A stretch of 64,000 nucleotides of DNA, from contig CATNEN010000032.1 in assembly GCA_950097015.1 (NCBI GenBank), forward strand, positions 434,001 to 498,000, read 5' to 3'. A program made the position numbers and the translations under genes. This DNA is from Macrostomum hystrix. Its lineage: Eukaryota > Platyhelminthes > Macrostomidae. Below the pieces are notes generated by a model. That model did no database searches and was not told the DNA's origin. It worked only from the letters and a program-made list of their open reading frames with translations. Below, piece by piece: positions 1 through 12,312 of this stretch (its first letter is position 1; every line of letters begins with the position of its first letter).

Positions 1-91
1 GATTTCAAGAGTGGGACTAAGGGATTTCAAGAGTGGGACTAAGGGATTTCAAGAGTGGACTAAGGGATTTCAAGAGTGGGACTTAATATCT
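1..91. repeat. Short minisatellite, about 23-bp unit, 4 copies
   Basis: Four head-to-tail copies with core TTTCAAGAGTGGGACTAAGG, the third copy one base shorter. The array is cut by the window edge, so its full length is unknown. Confidence 0.9.
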
Positions 92-130
92 CGAAATTTC
101 TTTCACGGAGCTCGACAGTCGGACTGAGGG

Positions 131-1164
131 TTTTAAGAATGAAACTTTAGGGGGTGTTTAATGGGTTTTGGAATAAAAAGTGGATATTTAGTGCTTTGTA
201 TCTCAAATTATCTGGAATATATAGAATTAATAGAATAGAATCTATTAAAGGGACTCGGTGTCTAAAAAACGTTACTAAGGAATCTCTAGGGCCAAAATCA
301 AGACCGAACCTGCTGTAAATTTCCTATAGTTTCCCAGTGTCGAGTTTTCCAAGAAACGGGTCCTCCGTCTCCACGCGTGGGAGCCGTTTCCATCTGCTGA
401 CTGCTCTATTTTTAAAGTGCCGCCGAATTATTCGTAAATTCGGCACTGGCCCGTAAAAAAACAATTTGGAATTCTACGCAAAGAAGCTGGCCTGCTCCCT
501 AGGGCAGGCGAGAATTCCCAAATGATTGGCCTCTCGAAAAGAAGAAAAAATGGGAAACGATTCAATGAAAGCCTCTGGCGCACTTTCTAACATGCAGATT
601 CCCTCAGAAAGAAAACTAATAATTGGGATAATTAAATACTATGCGTGGGGAGTTTTCCCTATTCGAGAATTGCACTTCATTCTCGGGCGACCGAATGCAG
701 GCAACAAAAATAGATTGAAACTGCAGTTTTTTACTAACAATTTGCTCAAAAGATAGAGCTCGACTGAGAAGTGAGATAATTTTTGCGCTCTCTTTTAGGG
801 GAAAATTTTTTTCACTTTCCAAGCCTTTGTGTTTCTGAACGTGAGTTTGTTTCTGTCGAAAGTATTGGATGAAAGATTTGTTATGCAAGTAATATTATAT
901 ATACTGGCAACTCACCTCAGTCGCTACACCCCCCCAATTCCTAAATGATTCTGTTCTCTCTGAGCTTGTGTGCGTGTTGAAAACTGAGAGCTGGGCTGCT
1001 GCATCACCAGAGGCCTCCCTAAAATAATATGACCCTTCTCATACAACCCCACTCCCTTCTGCTTCAATCCAACATTTCCCCTGCTATTCTCTCCACTTTC
1101 TTCCCGTTTTGCGTTAGAATTTCTCGTTTCTATTTCTCATTTCCATTTATATGACTCTCCATCA
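131..1164. other. Unassigned AT-rich spacer
   Basis: No exon, repeat or RNA gene could be supported here. The short open frames lack family resemblance and flanking splice signals. Confidence 0.5.
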
Positions 1165-1760
1165 CACCCTCTCCTCTCCTCTCCTCTCTTCTTCTCTCTT
1201 ATCCTCTCCTCACCACTCCTCTCCTCTCCTCTCCTTTCCTCTCCTCGCCTCTCTTCTCCTCTCCTCTCCTCTCCTCTCTTCTCCTCTCCTCTCCTCTCCT
1301 CTCCTCTCCTCTCCTCTCCTCTCCTCTCTTCTCTCCTCACCTCTCCTCTCCTCTCCTGTCCTCTCTTCTTCTCTCCTATCCTCTCCTCACCACTCCTCTC
1401 CTCTCTTCTCCTCTCCTCTCCTCTCCTCTCTTCTCTTCTCGTCTTCTCCACTCTTCTCTTTTCCTCTCTCCTCTCCTCTCCTCTCCTCTCGTCTCTTCTC
1501 TTCTCGTCTTCTCCACTCTTCTCTTTTCCTCTCTCCTCTCCTCTTCTCTCCTCTCCTCTCCTCTCCTCTCCTCTCCTCTCCTCTCCTCTCCTCTCCTCAC
1601 CTCACCTCTCCTCTCCTCTCCTCTCCTCACCTCTCCTCTCTTCTCGTCTTCTCCACTCTTCTCTTTTCATCTCTCCTCTCCTCTCCTCTCCTCTCCTCTC
1701 CTCTCCACTCCACTTCTCTCCTCTCCTCTTCTCTCCTCTCCTCTTCTCTTCTCTACTTTA
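1165..1760. repeat. Polypyrimidine satellite (CTCCT)n
   Basis: Nearly 600 bp in which the + strand is almost entirely C and T. The base unit is five bases (CTCCT/CTCTC). A longer block containing GTCTTCTCCACTCTTCTCTT recurs three times (near 1,440, 1,507 and 1,645), so there is higher-order structure. Long serine/leucine (+) and arginine/glutamate (-) open frames are by-products of the base composition. Confidence 0.95.
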
Positions 1761-1769
1761 CTTTCTAAA

Positions 1770-2230
1770 CAACAAGTAATCTTGCTTTATTAATTTTCCA
1801 ATTTTTCTCAAACAGCATTGTCCCTAAAAAAACTTTCATTTCTCCAATGGGATCTTGACACGGGCTGCTAAGTATTTATTCAGACTTGACGCGTGTCTCA
1901 AGTACTCAATAATCGGCTCAGATACGAAAGCTTGTGTTGACGTTTCGAGTTTTTATGCTCATAAGGCCACAAAAACGATAGCTGAGGAGCTCTTGTCGCA
2001 GCATTAGAGGAAGCTGCAATTTGACATTTCTGATCCATAAACCAGCTGTCACTCAACACATGCCGGGGATATCTGGGAATAAGTCTATCTGGGAATATTC
2101 TCTCGAATGCTTATTCGATAGAATCCCTATAAATTCATAAATAATTGATTCTGTCTTCCATTCGGAACAATAAAAGTTATTGTTTTTGACATTCAAATTA
2201 GATTTTTAAAGTGAACCATTTGTATCAGCA
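1770..2230. other. Unassigned spacer between two polypyrimidine satellites
   Basis: Mixed-composition DNA separating the two CTCCT arrays. No coding or RNA feature was recognised. Confidence 0.5.
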
Positions 2231-2775
2231 AATTCTCCTCTCCTCTCCTCGCCTCTCTTCTCCTCTCCTCTCCTCTCCTCTCCTCTCCTCTCCTCTCCTC
2301 TCCTCTCTTCTCTCCTCACCTCTCCTCTCCTCTCCTGTCCTCTCTTCTTCTCTCCTGTCCTCTCTTCTTCTCTCCTATCCTCTCCTCACCACTCCTCTCC
2401 TCTCCTCTCCTCTCCTCGCCTCTCTTCTCCTCTCCTCTCCTCTCCTCACCTCTCCTCTCCTCTCCTCTCCTCTCCTCTCCTCTCCTCTCCTCTCCTCTCC
2501 TCTCCTCTCCTCTCCTCTCCTCTCCTCTCCTCGCCTCTCTTCTCCTCTCCTCTCCTCTCCTCACCTCTCCTCTCCTCTCCTCTCCTCTCCTCTCCTCTCC
2601 TCTCCTCTCCTCTCCTCTCTTCTCCTCTCCTCTCCTCTCCTCACCTCTCCTCTCCTCTCCTCTCCTCTCCTCTCCTCACCCTCATCCACTCCTCTCCTCT
2701 CCTCTCTTCTCTCCTCTCCTCTCCTCTCCTCTTCTCTCCTCTCTTCTCCTCTCCTCTTCTCTCCTCTCCTCTTCT
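2231..2775. repeat. Second polypyrimidine satellite (CTCCT)n
   Basis: Same five-base unit and the same CTCACC and CTCGCC variants as the array at 1,165, about 470 bp downstream of it. This suggests a segmental copy or a shared origin. Confidence 0.95.
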
Positions 2776-2998
2776 GAGCTTGAGCTTTGGAGTGTCTCAA
2801 ATCGGAATCTGAGAAGAAGTCGGGTGGAGACAAAGGATATTTTTTGTCTTGATGAGACTTGGGGTCTTGATTAGGGAATCTCTGAGTGTTGTAATCATAT
2901 TGGAATCATATTTGGGATCTATTTAAGACGTGGAATATTTAGGATTCAGTTGAGACTTAAAATCATGATTGGGATCTAGCTAAGACTTGGGATCATAT

Positions 2999-3303
2999 TT
3001 GGGATGATGATTAGGATGATGATTGGGATGATGATTGGGATGGTGATTGGGATGATGATTGGGATGATGATTGGGATGATGATTGGGATGATGATTGGGA
3101 TGATGATTGGGATGATGATTGGGATGATGATTGGGATGGTGATTGGGATGATGATTGGGATGATGATTGGGATGATGATTGGGATGGTGATTGGGATGAT
3201 GATTGGGATGGTGATTGGGATGATGATTGGGATGATGATTGGGATGATGATTGGGATGGTGATTGGGATGATGATTGGGATGATGATTGGGATGATGATT
3301 GAT
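2999..3303. repeat. 12-bp minisatellite GATGATTGGGAT
   Basis: About 25 copies of GATGATTGGGAT, with GGTGATTGGGAT variants scattered through. Degenerate GATTGGGAT-like words upstream (2,940-3,000) look like the seed sequence. The Met/Ile/Gly open frame here is a repeat by-product. Confidence 0.95.
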
Positions 3304-5199
3304 ATAGTCTATAGTTAACCTAAAATATATTTGGTACTTGCATGAAGAAGTTGTCCAGCAGCTCGGGTTCCGTACATCCTAGCGTGTGTACTCGGCCTCC
3401 GAAAGTAAAATTCAACATAGGAAACATTTTTCTTAAAAGAAAATGCAAGTCGAGTAAATCACAACTTATCCTGGATTTGGGAGGATCATAAAGCCGAAGG
3501 AAATGTGGATTTAGTCGGGAAACTGGGACATAAAATCAATTTCTGGGACTAGCGCCTCATCTCCCATCTCCCATCTCCCATCTCCCATCTCCCATCTGGT
3601 ACGGAGAGGAGGCAGCCAGAATAATGGGGGATAAACCATAGGATGCTTCATATTTGGCCCCGCCTCCCCAACTAGGAACAAAGAGGCGGTGTAGGGATAA
3701 ATCTCACTTGGATGCTCTTTATTATCTCTCGGCAATATTAGGGATGCGTGCTGTAAGAGGATAGATATAACCCGGGAATATATTGCACAGCGGCATGCCC
3801 ACAGCATCAATATCGCGATCCCTACAGGTTTTTTATATTCTTCCGACAAGTTGACTTCCTGCATGCAGCCAGTGCTTCTTGATCTTGACTGTGCTCTTAT
3901 CTCTGATGCCATATTGCGCAACACACAGGTCGAGAACTAATCTCGGACAATCTCGCTCGCACGCGGGACAGTTTTATGTCGCGACCTCGTTCAACGAATG
4001 CTGCGGCGACACAGGAAGAAATCTTTCAAAAAGATTCAAAGCCGTGAAATTCACTAAGGTCAAATAAATGAACAACCCATGCAGGCCCGGTTTGAAATTC
4101 TTGTTTCCCATGATTTTCTAGATTAAAATAAATCTACAAATTTAGCTTCCCGTAGGCCTTCCCGTAGGCTATAATCTCTATGGGGGTTATGAAAATTGTG
4201 TATTTTCGAGCTAGGATTAAGGAAAGTGTAAAGCTGTCAGTCAAAACTGCATGTATTTGCAATACAGTTTAAAATTATGATATTTTAACACCGGGCTGGT
4301 CAAAAGTCTGTGTACATCTGTTCAGTCCATGGACTTATAAGGCCGCCACACAAAATGAAACTTTCTATCACATCTCTCGATCGAAATTCGGATGCTCTAA
4401 CCACAGACAAGCAATTGACAAACAAACAATTGAACTCACCGAAAGTAGTTTGAATGTTCAACCTTTAGCTGTATGCATGATTTTTGTCAAGGCAAATGCC
4501 TCCTAATTTTTAGATTAGAGTCCTAGACCAACGGATTCTCGGAATTTGTGCCTTGTGGCAATTTCCTTCCAAGAAAAAAACTTTAAGCTTGGGGGCGAAG
4601 TTGGGAATCGAGGCCAGCCGACCAATCAGAATTCGCTTGGTCTCCCATTGGCTAGTTTGTTTTAGCACTCGAATACAGCAATGCCAGCAGTGACTCAGTA
4701 GGCGTTAATACTGAATGTCAGTATGAAGAATCTTTCAGTAATAACTGTTTTAATAGTGCTCTCGCAGAAACTCAAACATAAGAGATGCTTGACTGACTGT
4801 CTGCCTGTCTTCATTAAGTCGAGCGTGTGCTCTCAGTGAAGACAATAAAAATAACGGTCTATGACGGCCGCAATAAAAATAACTGTTGCACCGCAATATT
4901 TAATTTACGGCCGCTATCTTAATGCCTCCCTGCCTTGAGTCAGTGAGCCGCTTTTCTAGGGACCTGTCCATTTGGGGGAATTCGAATTCAGTTCGTGAAA
5001 AGTAATAAAACTTTTTGCTTCACACTTCCCTGCCATTATGATACCATATGCTGCAATAGAGAATTTTCTTCAAATGCAAAAATTCTTTACCACGACACTT
5101 TAGAGCTAGTTTCCCCTTGAATCCTTTCCTCACTTGTACTATCTAATATGCATTTCTCTGCCTTTCACTCTTCAAATATTTTCTTCTAGCACCCTCGTT
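3304..5199. other. Unassigned spacer with a small CTCCCAT heptamer run
   Basis: The only ordered structure seen is a run of about five to six CTCCCAT heptamers at 3,559-3,597. No exon with splice signals or recognisable protein similarity was found on either strand. Confidence 0.5.
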
Positions 5200-5708
5200 T
5201 GCTCCCTCTTCCCTTCCTCTTCCCTTCCTCTTCCATTCCTCTTCCCCTCTTCTCCTCTTCTTCTTTCCTTTCTCTTCATCTTCACTTACAGCAATTTTAA
5301 TGCTCTTTTACGACTTTTGTAACTCTGCCCTTCCTCTTCGTTTTTTCTTTCCTTTCCCCCTTCCTCTTCCCTTCCTCTTCCCTTCCTCTTCCCTTCCTCT
5401 TACCTTCCTCTTCCATTCCTCTTCCCTTCCTCTTCCATTCCTCTTCCCTTCCTCTTACCTTCCTCTTCCATTCCTCTTCCCTTCCTTTGCCCTTCCTCTT
5501 CCCTACCTCTTCCCTTCCTCTTCCATTCCTCTTCCCTTCCTCTTCCATTCCTCTTCCCTTCCTCTTCCATTCCTCTTCCCTTCCTCTTCCCTTCCTCTTC
5601 CCTTCCTCTTCCATTCCTCTTCCCTTCCTCTTCCCTTCCTCTTCCCTTCCTCTTCCCTTCCTCTTCCCTTCCTCTTCCCTTCCTCTTCCATTCCTTTTCC
5701 CTTCCTCT
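5200..5708. repeat. Polypyrimidine minisatellite, TTCCTCTTCCCT-type
   Basis: Roughly 40 copies of a 12-bp word of the form TTCCTCTTCCCT or TTCCTCTTCCAT, nearly pure pyrimidine on the + strand. Phe/Leu/Pro/Ser open frames on + and Lys/Arg/Glu/Gly frames on - are composition effects. Confidence 0.95.
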
Positions 5709-5761
5709 AACTGTTCCCTTTCTCCGCTTAATATCCTCTTCCTTATTTCCCTCCCAAAATC

Positions 5762-5802
5762 CATGGACGTCTCTAGTTAGAATCTAACTAGAGACGTCCA
5801 TG
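5762..5802. repeat. 41-nt near-perfect palindrome (20-bp arms)
   Basis: The left arm CATGGACGTCTCTAGTTAGA is followed by one base (A) and then its exact reverse complement. Transcribed, it would form a 20-bp hairpin with practically no loop. It sits about 50 bp beyond the polypyrimidine array. Confidence 0.95.
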
Positions 5803-5809
5803 CCAAAAT

Positions 5810-6889
5810 CACACTCCCACTCACTCTCCACCATTCTCTAGCTCCGAAATTTTCTCAACCCGGTCTTTGTCTATTCCCAATCTTCTCAGTCGTTGCATTA
5901 CTGCTCAATCTAGCTAAGCCACAACTGTCACAACCTATAATTTACACACACATATAGCTATAGGATCAGCGCTTGAAGCCACATGAACCTCGCACAACAA
6001 TATAAGCCTGCTTCTTTTGTCACTTTTACTATTCTTGCATTTCGTGATCATTCCTTTCTCTCTTCGTTTTTTCCTTCGTAGTCAACACAATGACCCCACC
6101 CTTAAAGGTTACTAATGGCCCCTGCACCTACAATAATCCTGTCTTTTTTCTATTTCATTGTCATAAGCCTTTCTAAATTGAAAAAAAGGTTCTGTAAACC
6201 TGTAAGTCAGAATATAGCATTTTCTTTCTGTGACAGGAGTCGGGCGGGAAGTTGGTGCAGTAGTGAAAGCAGCAGACACCGAGGCGGCAGCGGATCATAC
6301 AGACTCCAGCTTGTGTGTCAGATCAAGCCTTGAAATCCAAATAGGAATAATTATTTTATTTTTCCATTTCTCGCAATAGAATGAATACAAAAGTTTTATA
6401 ATTACAAGCTGCAGATGAAACCAAGGCGCGATGAAACCAATTATTTTTTTTGTAAGAATGCTAACTGTTTCTAACGCAGAAGTGTATGTTGCTAACAAAT
6501 GAAATACAACAGTGTTTGTTGCTGTCTCGTTTACCAAACCTTTCCAAACCAGATACATTTTTATTGCTTCAAATCGACCAGTAATTGGTATCTTCCCAGG
6601 CGGCCCAGCAAAAGGATTGTGTTGAAATTGTCATTCATGGTTGCACAAACTTTGTTATGCAACAAGAAATATGGCTTAAGCGCTTGAAGCATGGGGTGTG
6701 ATGCTGGGTAGAAACAATAAACATAAGCGACGTAGATTTTCGAACATGAAATGAAACAAACAGTGAATAGGCAACTGGTTTCTGCTTCCCAAAATTTGAT
6801 CACAATTGAATGAGCTTTTAAAATGAGAAACGGCAAGCATTGAAGCAGTAGAAGGGGTTGCGAAGTAAAGAGTGGGCGAATCGGAGAAT
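5810..6889. other. Unassigned spacer
   Basis: No feature could be supported. Open frames of 72-134 codons are present on both strands but show no family signature and no splice context. Confidence 0.45.
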
Positions 6890-7275
6890 CGGAGAATCCG
6901 AGAAGGAGAAAATTGTAGGAGGGGAGTAGGGAAGAATAGGAGAAGGGGAGAAGGGAAGTAGTCAAGAACGGGAGGAGGGAAGAATGGGAGGAGGGAAGAA
7001 TGGAAGAAGGGGAGAAGGGAAGAAGGGGAGGAGGGGAGAAGGGGAGTAGTGAAGAACGGGAGGAGGGAAGAAGGGGAGTAGGGAAGAATGGGAGTAGGGA
7101 AGAATGGGAGTAGGGAAGAAGGGAAGAAGGGGAGAAGGGAAGAAGGGGAGGAGGGGAGAAGGGGAGTAGTGAAGAACGGGAGTAGTGAAGAACGGGAGGA
7201 TGAAAGAAGGGGAGGAAGGAAGATCGGGAGGAGGGGAGAAGAGGAGATAGGGAATAGGAAAAAAAGAGGAGGGAA
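6890..7275. repeat. Purine-rich degenerate repeat (GGAGAAGGGAAGAA-like)
   Basis: About 390 bp of G/A-rich + strand built from degenerate words such as GGGAAGAATGGGAG and GGAGTAGTGAAGAACGGGAG. It has the opposite strand polarity to the arrays at 1.2, 2.2 and 5.2 kb. Confidence 0.9.
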
Positions 7276-7870
7276 AAATAAAAATAATAAAACGGGAGAT
7301 GGGTTTGAATGATTGTATAAAGGGAAAGGATTATAAATACGAGCTAAGAGGTTGTTAGTGAATGAAAAGCAAAAGTTAAAATAATTTTACGTGTTGCTTT
7401 TGTGTTTTTTTCTTCAAGAAGAAACAATAAACCGCGGCTTCAAAGACAGAACCTGGCCGCCTTTTTTAACTTTTGAGTCAGATAATTTATTGCCTTGCTA
7501 AGCGACCAAAGCAAAGTCATAAATGACATCTGTGAGCATCTTCCTAGTGAAAGCCAACAATAAAAACTCTGGCAACTCTCGATTTCCCTTGCCCGTGGCG
7601 GCAGATGTCACGAAAGCGCCTAGCGAGTCGGTCAATGCGAGTTTCACAAGAAATCATTCTGAAGACTTCTGCGCTGCACTATAGTCACCTTCAAGGCGGC
7701 TCGATGTTAATACGCTGAGTAAACACATTGTGGCCACATCACTAATCTATGGCTTCTTGGTTATTGATTCAGTCTTTGACCTTTTTCTCTTTTTTTCATG
7801 AATGGCCTGAAATTGAAGCAACCAGGGTTCGTTCATTAGAACTTTTGGTACAAAACTGTTTTTCCTGTCA
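7276..7870. other. Unassigned spacer
   Basis: Nothing recognised. Confidence 0.4.
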
Positions 7871-8050
7871 TTCGAAACAATCTGTCACTTCATACTTTCC
7901 GACACTGCATACTTTCTGTCACTCGTTACTTTATACGTCGTATATCACTCTATACTTGGTGTCACTCTATACTTTCTCTGTCACTCTATACTTTCTGTCA
8001 CTCCATACTTTCTCTCATTTATCTGTCACTCTATGCTTTATGTCACTCAA
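7871..8050. repeat. Degenerate 17-bp minisatellite, CACTCTATACTTTCTGT-like
   Basis: About ten imperfect copies of CACTCTATACTTTCTGT. Copies differ by substitutions and small indels, so the array is older than the near-perfect arrays elsewhere in the window. Confidence 0.85.
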
Positions 8051-9310
8051 AAATTTCTGCCAATTATATTTCTTGTCAGCCGATTGTGCCCCAAAGAGCA
8101 GCTCAATTTTCATTTATAAAATACGTCACAGCAAGCACAATGCAAAACTTGGCGCAAAACTTGAACGTTATATTTTTAAAAGGTTTCATTTCAGTACGAG
8201 CTAGCTAGCTAGCTAGTATATGTTGTATGCGAGTCATGGATATGTGCAGCCAGGTGCTTAATTGTATTATGTTTTCCTTACTTATCGTTGGAATAATTAA
8301 GCTCGTTGGAATTAAAAATGGCTTTTGATCGAGAGGAACCGTAATTTAAGACCGCCGGCTGGATATCGGCAAACAAATAATTTTCAGCCGGCTACCTAGC
8401 TGCTGTGCGAGACACGATTTCAAGCTTGTTCTGTGAATTAAAGAATTTTAAGGCGCTCAGAAATGAGTCTTTAATACGACAGGTAAGAAGCCTCGTATGG
8501 ACCATAAAAGCACGTGCATGCTCAAATTAGGATACCGACTGCGTATAACTAACAGTTGCGTAATAATACGGCGCCAAGAAAGTAGGCGGGTAAATATAAC
8601 ATAAAATGCCAATTCAAGTTGTCAGTTATCATTAGGGCTAGCATGAAGTAATGCCTGGAATTGCTCTCTTTTTACACTCGATAGCTGTAAACGGAACAGA
8701 GAAATGAGAAGCCATATGCGATACAAATAATCTGAATTTTAAGACAAATAGAAAAACAAAATTCGTAGCAATGAGAGCAGTGCAGACCAAATTTTTAGTT
8801 CGTGGAACCTAATCTAAATTCCAGAGAAATTTTGTAAAGAAAATGAAGTAGCATGGTATAAAGAGATAAAAGCGAGGGCTCCAACTTCGCATCTTCTTTT
8901 TCGAATTTCGCTTTCTGCAAGCTTTACGAAACTACTAATTTTGTTTGTGTTCTCGATCAAAATCCTGGCAGATTGCTAAATTTAATTAAATGAAAGAAAC
9001 ATGTAATTATGCATCTTTTGTTTATTGTTAGGTAGATCATTACCTAAATTAATCAGTTTAAACTTTCTTGGAATTAGTTTAAAATTTAAACAAGACATAA
9101 TTTTTTCATTGCAAAATATAGTTTGTTAGAATACATCAAAAGGAACGTACAGTTTTCGTGCGTTTGAATTCCAGGAACTACAAAACAAAAAATATATTGA
9201 ATTTTACTTCCTGACAAGGCTTCAAAGTACGTTGGGCTTTGCGATCAAACGAGGCTTTATGTCTAGTATCTTTTTTTGCTCTAACATATTTCAATACAGC
9301 AGCTTGTGTC
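8051..9310. other. AT-rich 5' flank of the membrane-protein gene
   Basis: Contains a short CTAG run near 8,200. A likely splice acceptor (pyrimidine tract ending TTTCAATACAG near 9,300) lies just before the first coding ATG at 9,311, suggesting that an upstream non-coding exon lies in this stretch. That exon could not be located. Confidence 0.4.
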
Positions 9311-11349
9311 ATGGCTCAGGCCCATATCTCTAAAAGCATGTCATACCAGCAACACCAATCAATGATATCATCAGCGCCGGGCTATGACCACAGGCAGCTA
9401 AGCTATCCTAATTCGATGGGAAGCTTTGGTGTCCCAGCTGGTTATCCAGGGCAAGCTGTGCCAATGCATGGATCACTTAATAAGTCCCCTAGTGGTCAGC
9501 TCATTCAACATAATACTATGGGTGGGCGTTCTAATTCACGAGGTAATCTAGCGCGTCAATCCAGAAGTCTTGGTGCATCTAAAGCATCCGTTGTTAGTGA
9601 GAGAGGTGGAAAAACCAATATTCGAAGAGAATATCAAGACAAGAAACTGCGCAGTAACCTGCAGTCGCCTGCTTATGGAAAGGGCCGCACTCCATTTTTT
9701 ATAGCTATTGGTCTCTTTGTTTTTGCTGGAGTTCTTGTACTATTAGGGATTGTTGTATTGCTTCTTCGCTTTCACAATAATATCATGCTTTCTGTTGACA
9801 AGGGTGAAATAGTAGGGCCTATTTTGGTTGCTCTTGGACTTTGTGCACTAGGTGGTGGAATCAAATTCTTGTATGATTCATATATCATAAGCAATAATGA
9901 GCGCAATAGAATTAAGGTGAGTTTTTTCTTTGTTTCATATTTTTTTATTGCTATGTTTTATGTTGTTCCTCTTTTTGTTCTATTTTGATTGATTTTTTCA
10001 CTTTTTTAAATTAGTTATATATATTATATAGTTTTTTAATTTAGAGCTTGACAATAAAAAAATCTATTTTATTTTTCAATATCTAACCAAAAATAATATA
10101 GGGCCTATGCATATTTGATACAAAAATATTTTTGGAGACATATTGTAGTCATTTTCGAAGAACAGTACTGCACGCATGCTAAAATTTCTATTTAAATTAA
10201 AAATTTTAATAGCTAGTGGCCTTTTTTGCTAAAAATTCAAAATAGAATATATATTTTTGTCATGCCCTAGTGTTGCACATGGGATTAAAAGGCCAATTAT
10301 TGCTATAGAATTCACTAGCACCTCTAGCCACAAAATTTGTATCACAAATATGATTCTACTCTTATATGCCAATATATATATCTGATTTTGTTATATGTAA
10401 TATTTGTATGCAAATAAGTAGGTTGTAGTCTTGTGGTTCGAGCATTGGACTAAAGACTGAAAAGTTAGAGGTTTGAATCTCTTTTGGAACAATTTTAGTC
10501 CTTTAGCAAGATATTTAACTTTGCATTACTTCAGTTGGTAAATAGGTACCAGCATTAGTACTAGCATCAATTATCTGGAGGTAATTGAGGGTTGGATATG
10601 GCATTTGCCTTCTAGTCTATGGGCTGAACAGCTATACACTGCTTTCAGATATGCCACACTAGCTGAGGCTATGCTGTCAGCTGCACATGTAGCCTGGTTG
10701 AGGCAGGTATATCAATTATTATTAATTATTATTAATTATTATAGTTGTAGACACATGTAAAGCATATTTTAAGTAGAGAAAAAAGTCTAGAGCTACATTT
10801 GCTAGGCTACTACAAGTAGTTGCTAATTTATATTTGTGCGCTTAAAATATTTTAAGTTCTTCTTTTTAACCCTAACTCAAAAGTATGCTCATAATCAAGC
10901 CTGTATCAGGCTCATGAATTGTTTGTATCTGCTCAATGTTTATTCATTCGCTTTCTAGCCTTGCAAAGTATTGAATTCACTTATTAAATTCCACATATCT
11001 ATATATTATTTGATTTTTAGTTTACCTCAGCCAGTGAGTCTCTGATCCGTGCCACAACTGACAAGCCAAGAACTGTTAAGGCAACCGGCGGGTGAGCTTA
11101 AATAATATTTTTTATGCTAGTTTGCTTGTTAATTTTTATTGTTAGCTACATGCTACTTGTAGTAGTAGCAGAGCAATGGGTACTCACTGATTTGATATTA
11201 GTACTATTAGAAATAATAGTAGTAATCAGATTTACAATTGTAAAATCCCATTTTTTATCCGCAGTGAGATCCTGATGAGTGGCACAGTCTCAGTGAATGC
11301 TGTTAGCCGCACTCCGCATGGCTCAATGGGTTCACTGAATAATGTGTGA
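9311..11349 (+). CDS. Two-pass transmembrane protein, unknown family (3 coding exons)
   Basis: The exons are 9,311-9,916, 11,021-11,091 and 11,265-11,349, predicted to encode 253 residues. Donors are AAG|GTGAGT and GGG|GTGAGC; acceptors are TTTTTAG and TCCGCAG; the phases (0, then 2) agree and the frame closes on TGA. Residues 1 to about 125 are hydrophilic and rich in Ser, Gln and Gly. Two strongly hydrophobic segments follow, at about 128-153 and 168-190, and then a polar tail rich in Ser and Thr. This pattern fits a small membrane protein with both ends on one side; the side cannot be told. I do not recognise the family and assign no function. The ATG at 9,311 is chosen because the open frame upstream contains no earlier ATG and a splice acceptor sits immediately before it. 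Codon use is AT-richer than in the downstream genes. Confidence 0.75.
10420..10745 (+). mobile_element. tRNA-derived SINE in intron 1 of the membrane-protein gene
   Basis: The 5' part resembles a tRNA with an A-box-like TGTGGTTCGAGCATTGG (about 10,434) and a B-box-like AGGTTTGAATC (about 10,470). A body follows with the words AGCAAGATATTTAACTTTGC and GGTAAATAGGTACC, which resemble the conserved central domain shared by several animal SINE families. It ends in an ATT-type tail (TTATTATTAATTATTATT). That is the usual head-body-microsatellite tail order of SINEs mobilised by L2/CR1-like LINEs. No clear target duplication was found, so the borders are approximate. Confidence 0.7.
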
Positions 11350-11889
11350 ATCACATCCGATCAATAAGTTCATGGCGTTTAAAATGCAACGAATTTGTTT
11401 CTCCTTGCAAGTTGCATTATGATAGAAAGAACACGTCAGACTAAAACATGATGTATATTTATTACCGGCTAATTTATTAATGGACACAGCAATTCGTTTT
11501 TTTCATCTTTATAGTTCCTATGCAATTTCACATTCCAGTCAGTTTAGTCACTTTTTCAGCTGCAACCTGGAATACATTTTTAATATATGGCTGTTTGTTT
11601 ATTTACTTTTACACGAGTGTGTATTTTAGTGCTTTTTTATTGTTACCAGGCGTGTAAAGTGAGCATTGTGTTGTGCTGTCTGTTGTGCAACAAGCTTGAA
11701 GTTTTTATCTAAAGTTTGATGAGCGTTACAAATTATGCTTCTCTGCGAATTACGTTTTGTGTCTTTTGTTTTGTGACTTTTCATCTGAATCCATGCGAAT
11801 ATGATGAAACAATTGTTTAAAGCTTTTCTTAAGTTGTCCTTCTGTCACGAGTTTGTAAAAAAATTACCCATTCGATTCTAGGACATTTT
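11350..11889 (+). other. Probable 3' UTR and flank of the membrane-protein gene
   Basis: AT-rich, with no further coding exon. The transcript end is not identifiable with confidence. Confidence 0.4.
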
Positions 11890-12312
11890 CTTTCAATCCG
11901 ATTAGGTTCTGAGAATCCCAACTCAACTAGACCTAAAATCGGATATTTTAGGAAATACAGTCTTAATTCAACTAGAATCCAGAAAATAAATTTTAAATTC
12001 AAACATGTTCTAAGAAATAGAATCCCAATTTAACCAGATTCCAGGAAATATAATCTCAAATTAACCGGAAACCAGGAAATCAAGTCAAAATCATCAATAT
12101 TCCAGGAAATAGAATCTCGAATCAACCAGATTCCAGGAAATCAATACTAAATTAAACCACATTCCAGGAAATCAATACTAAATTAAACCAGACTCCAGGA
12201 AATCAATACTAAATTAAACCAGATTCCAGAAACTTGAATATACGTTCAGTATGATACTAGGAAATTGAATCTCAATTCAACCAGATTCCAGGAAATCGAG
12301 TCTCAAGTCTCC
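11890..12312. repeat. Degenerate ~31-bp repeat with ATTCCAGGAAAT core
   Basis: About 12 diverged copies containing CCAGATTCCAGGAAAT followed by AATCTCAA- or CAATACTAAATTAAA-like sequence. Three adjacent copies at 12,130-12,230 are much more alike than the rest, indicating a later local expansion. Confidence 0.8.

Noticed and set aside
9239..9310. Upstream start for the membrane-protein gene
   Set aside because: The open frame begins with TTG, not ATG, and a splice acceptor (TTTCAATACAG) lies just before the ATG at 9,311.
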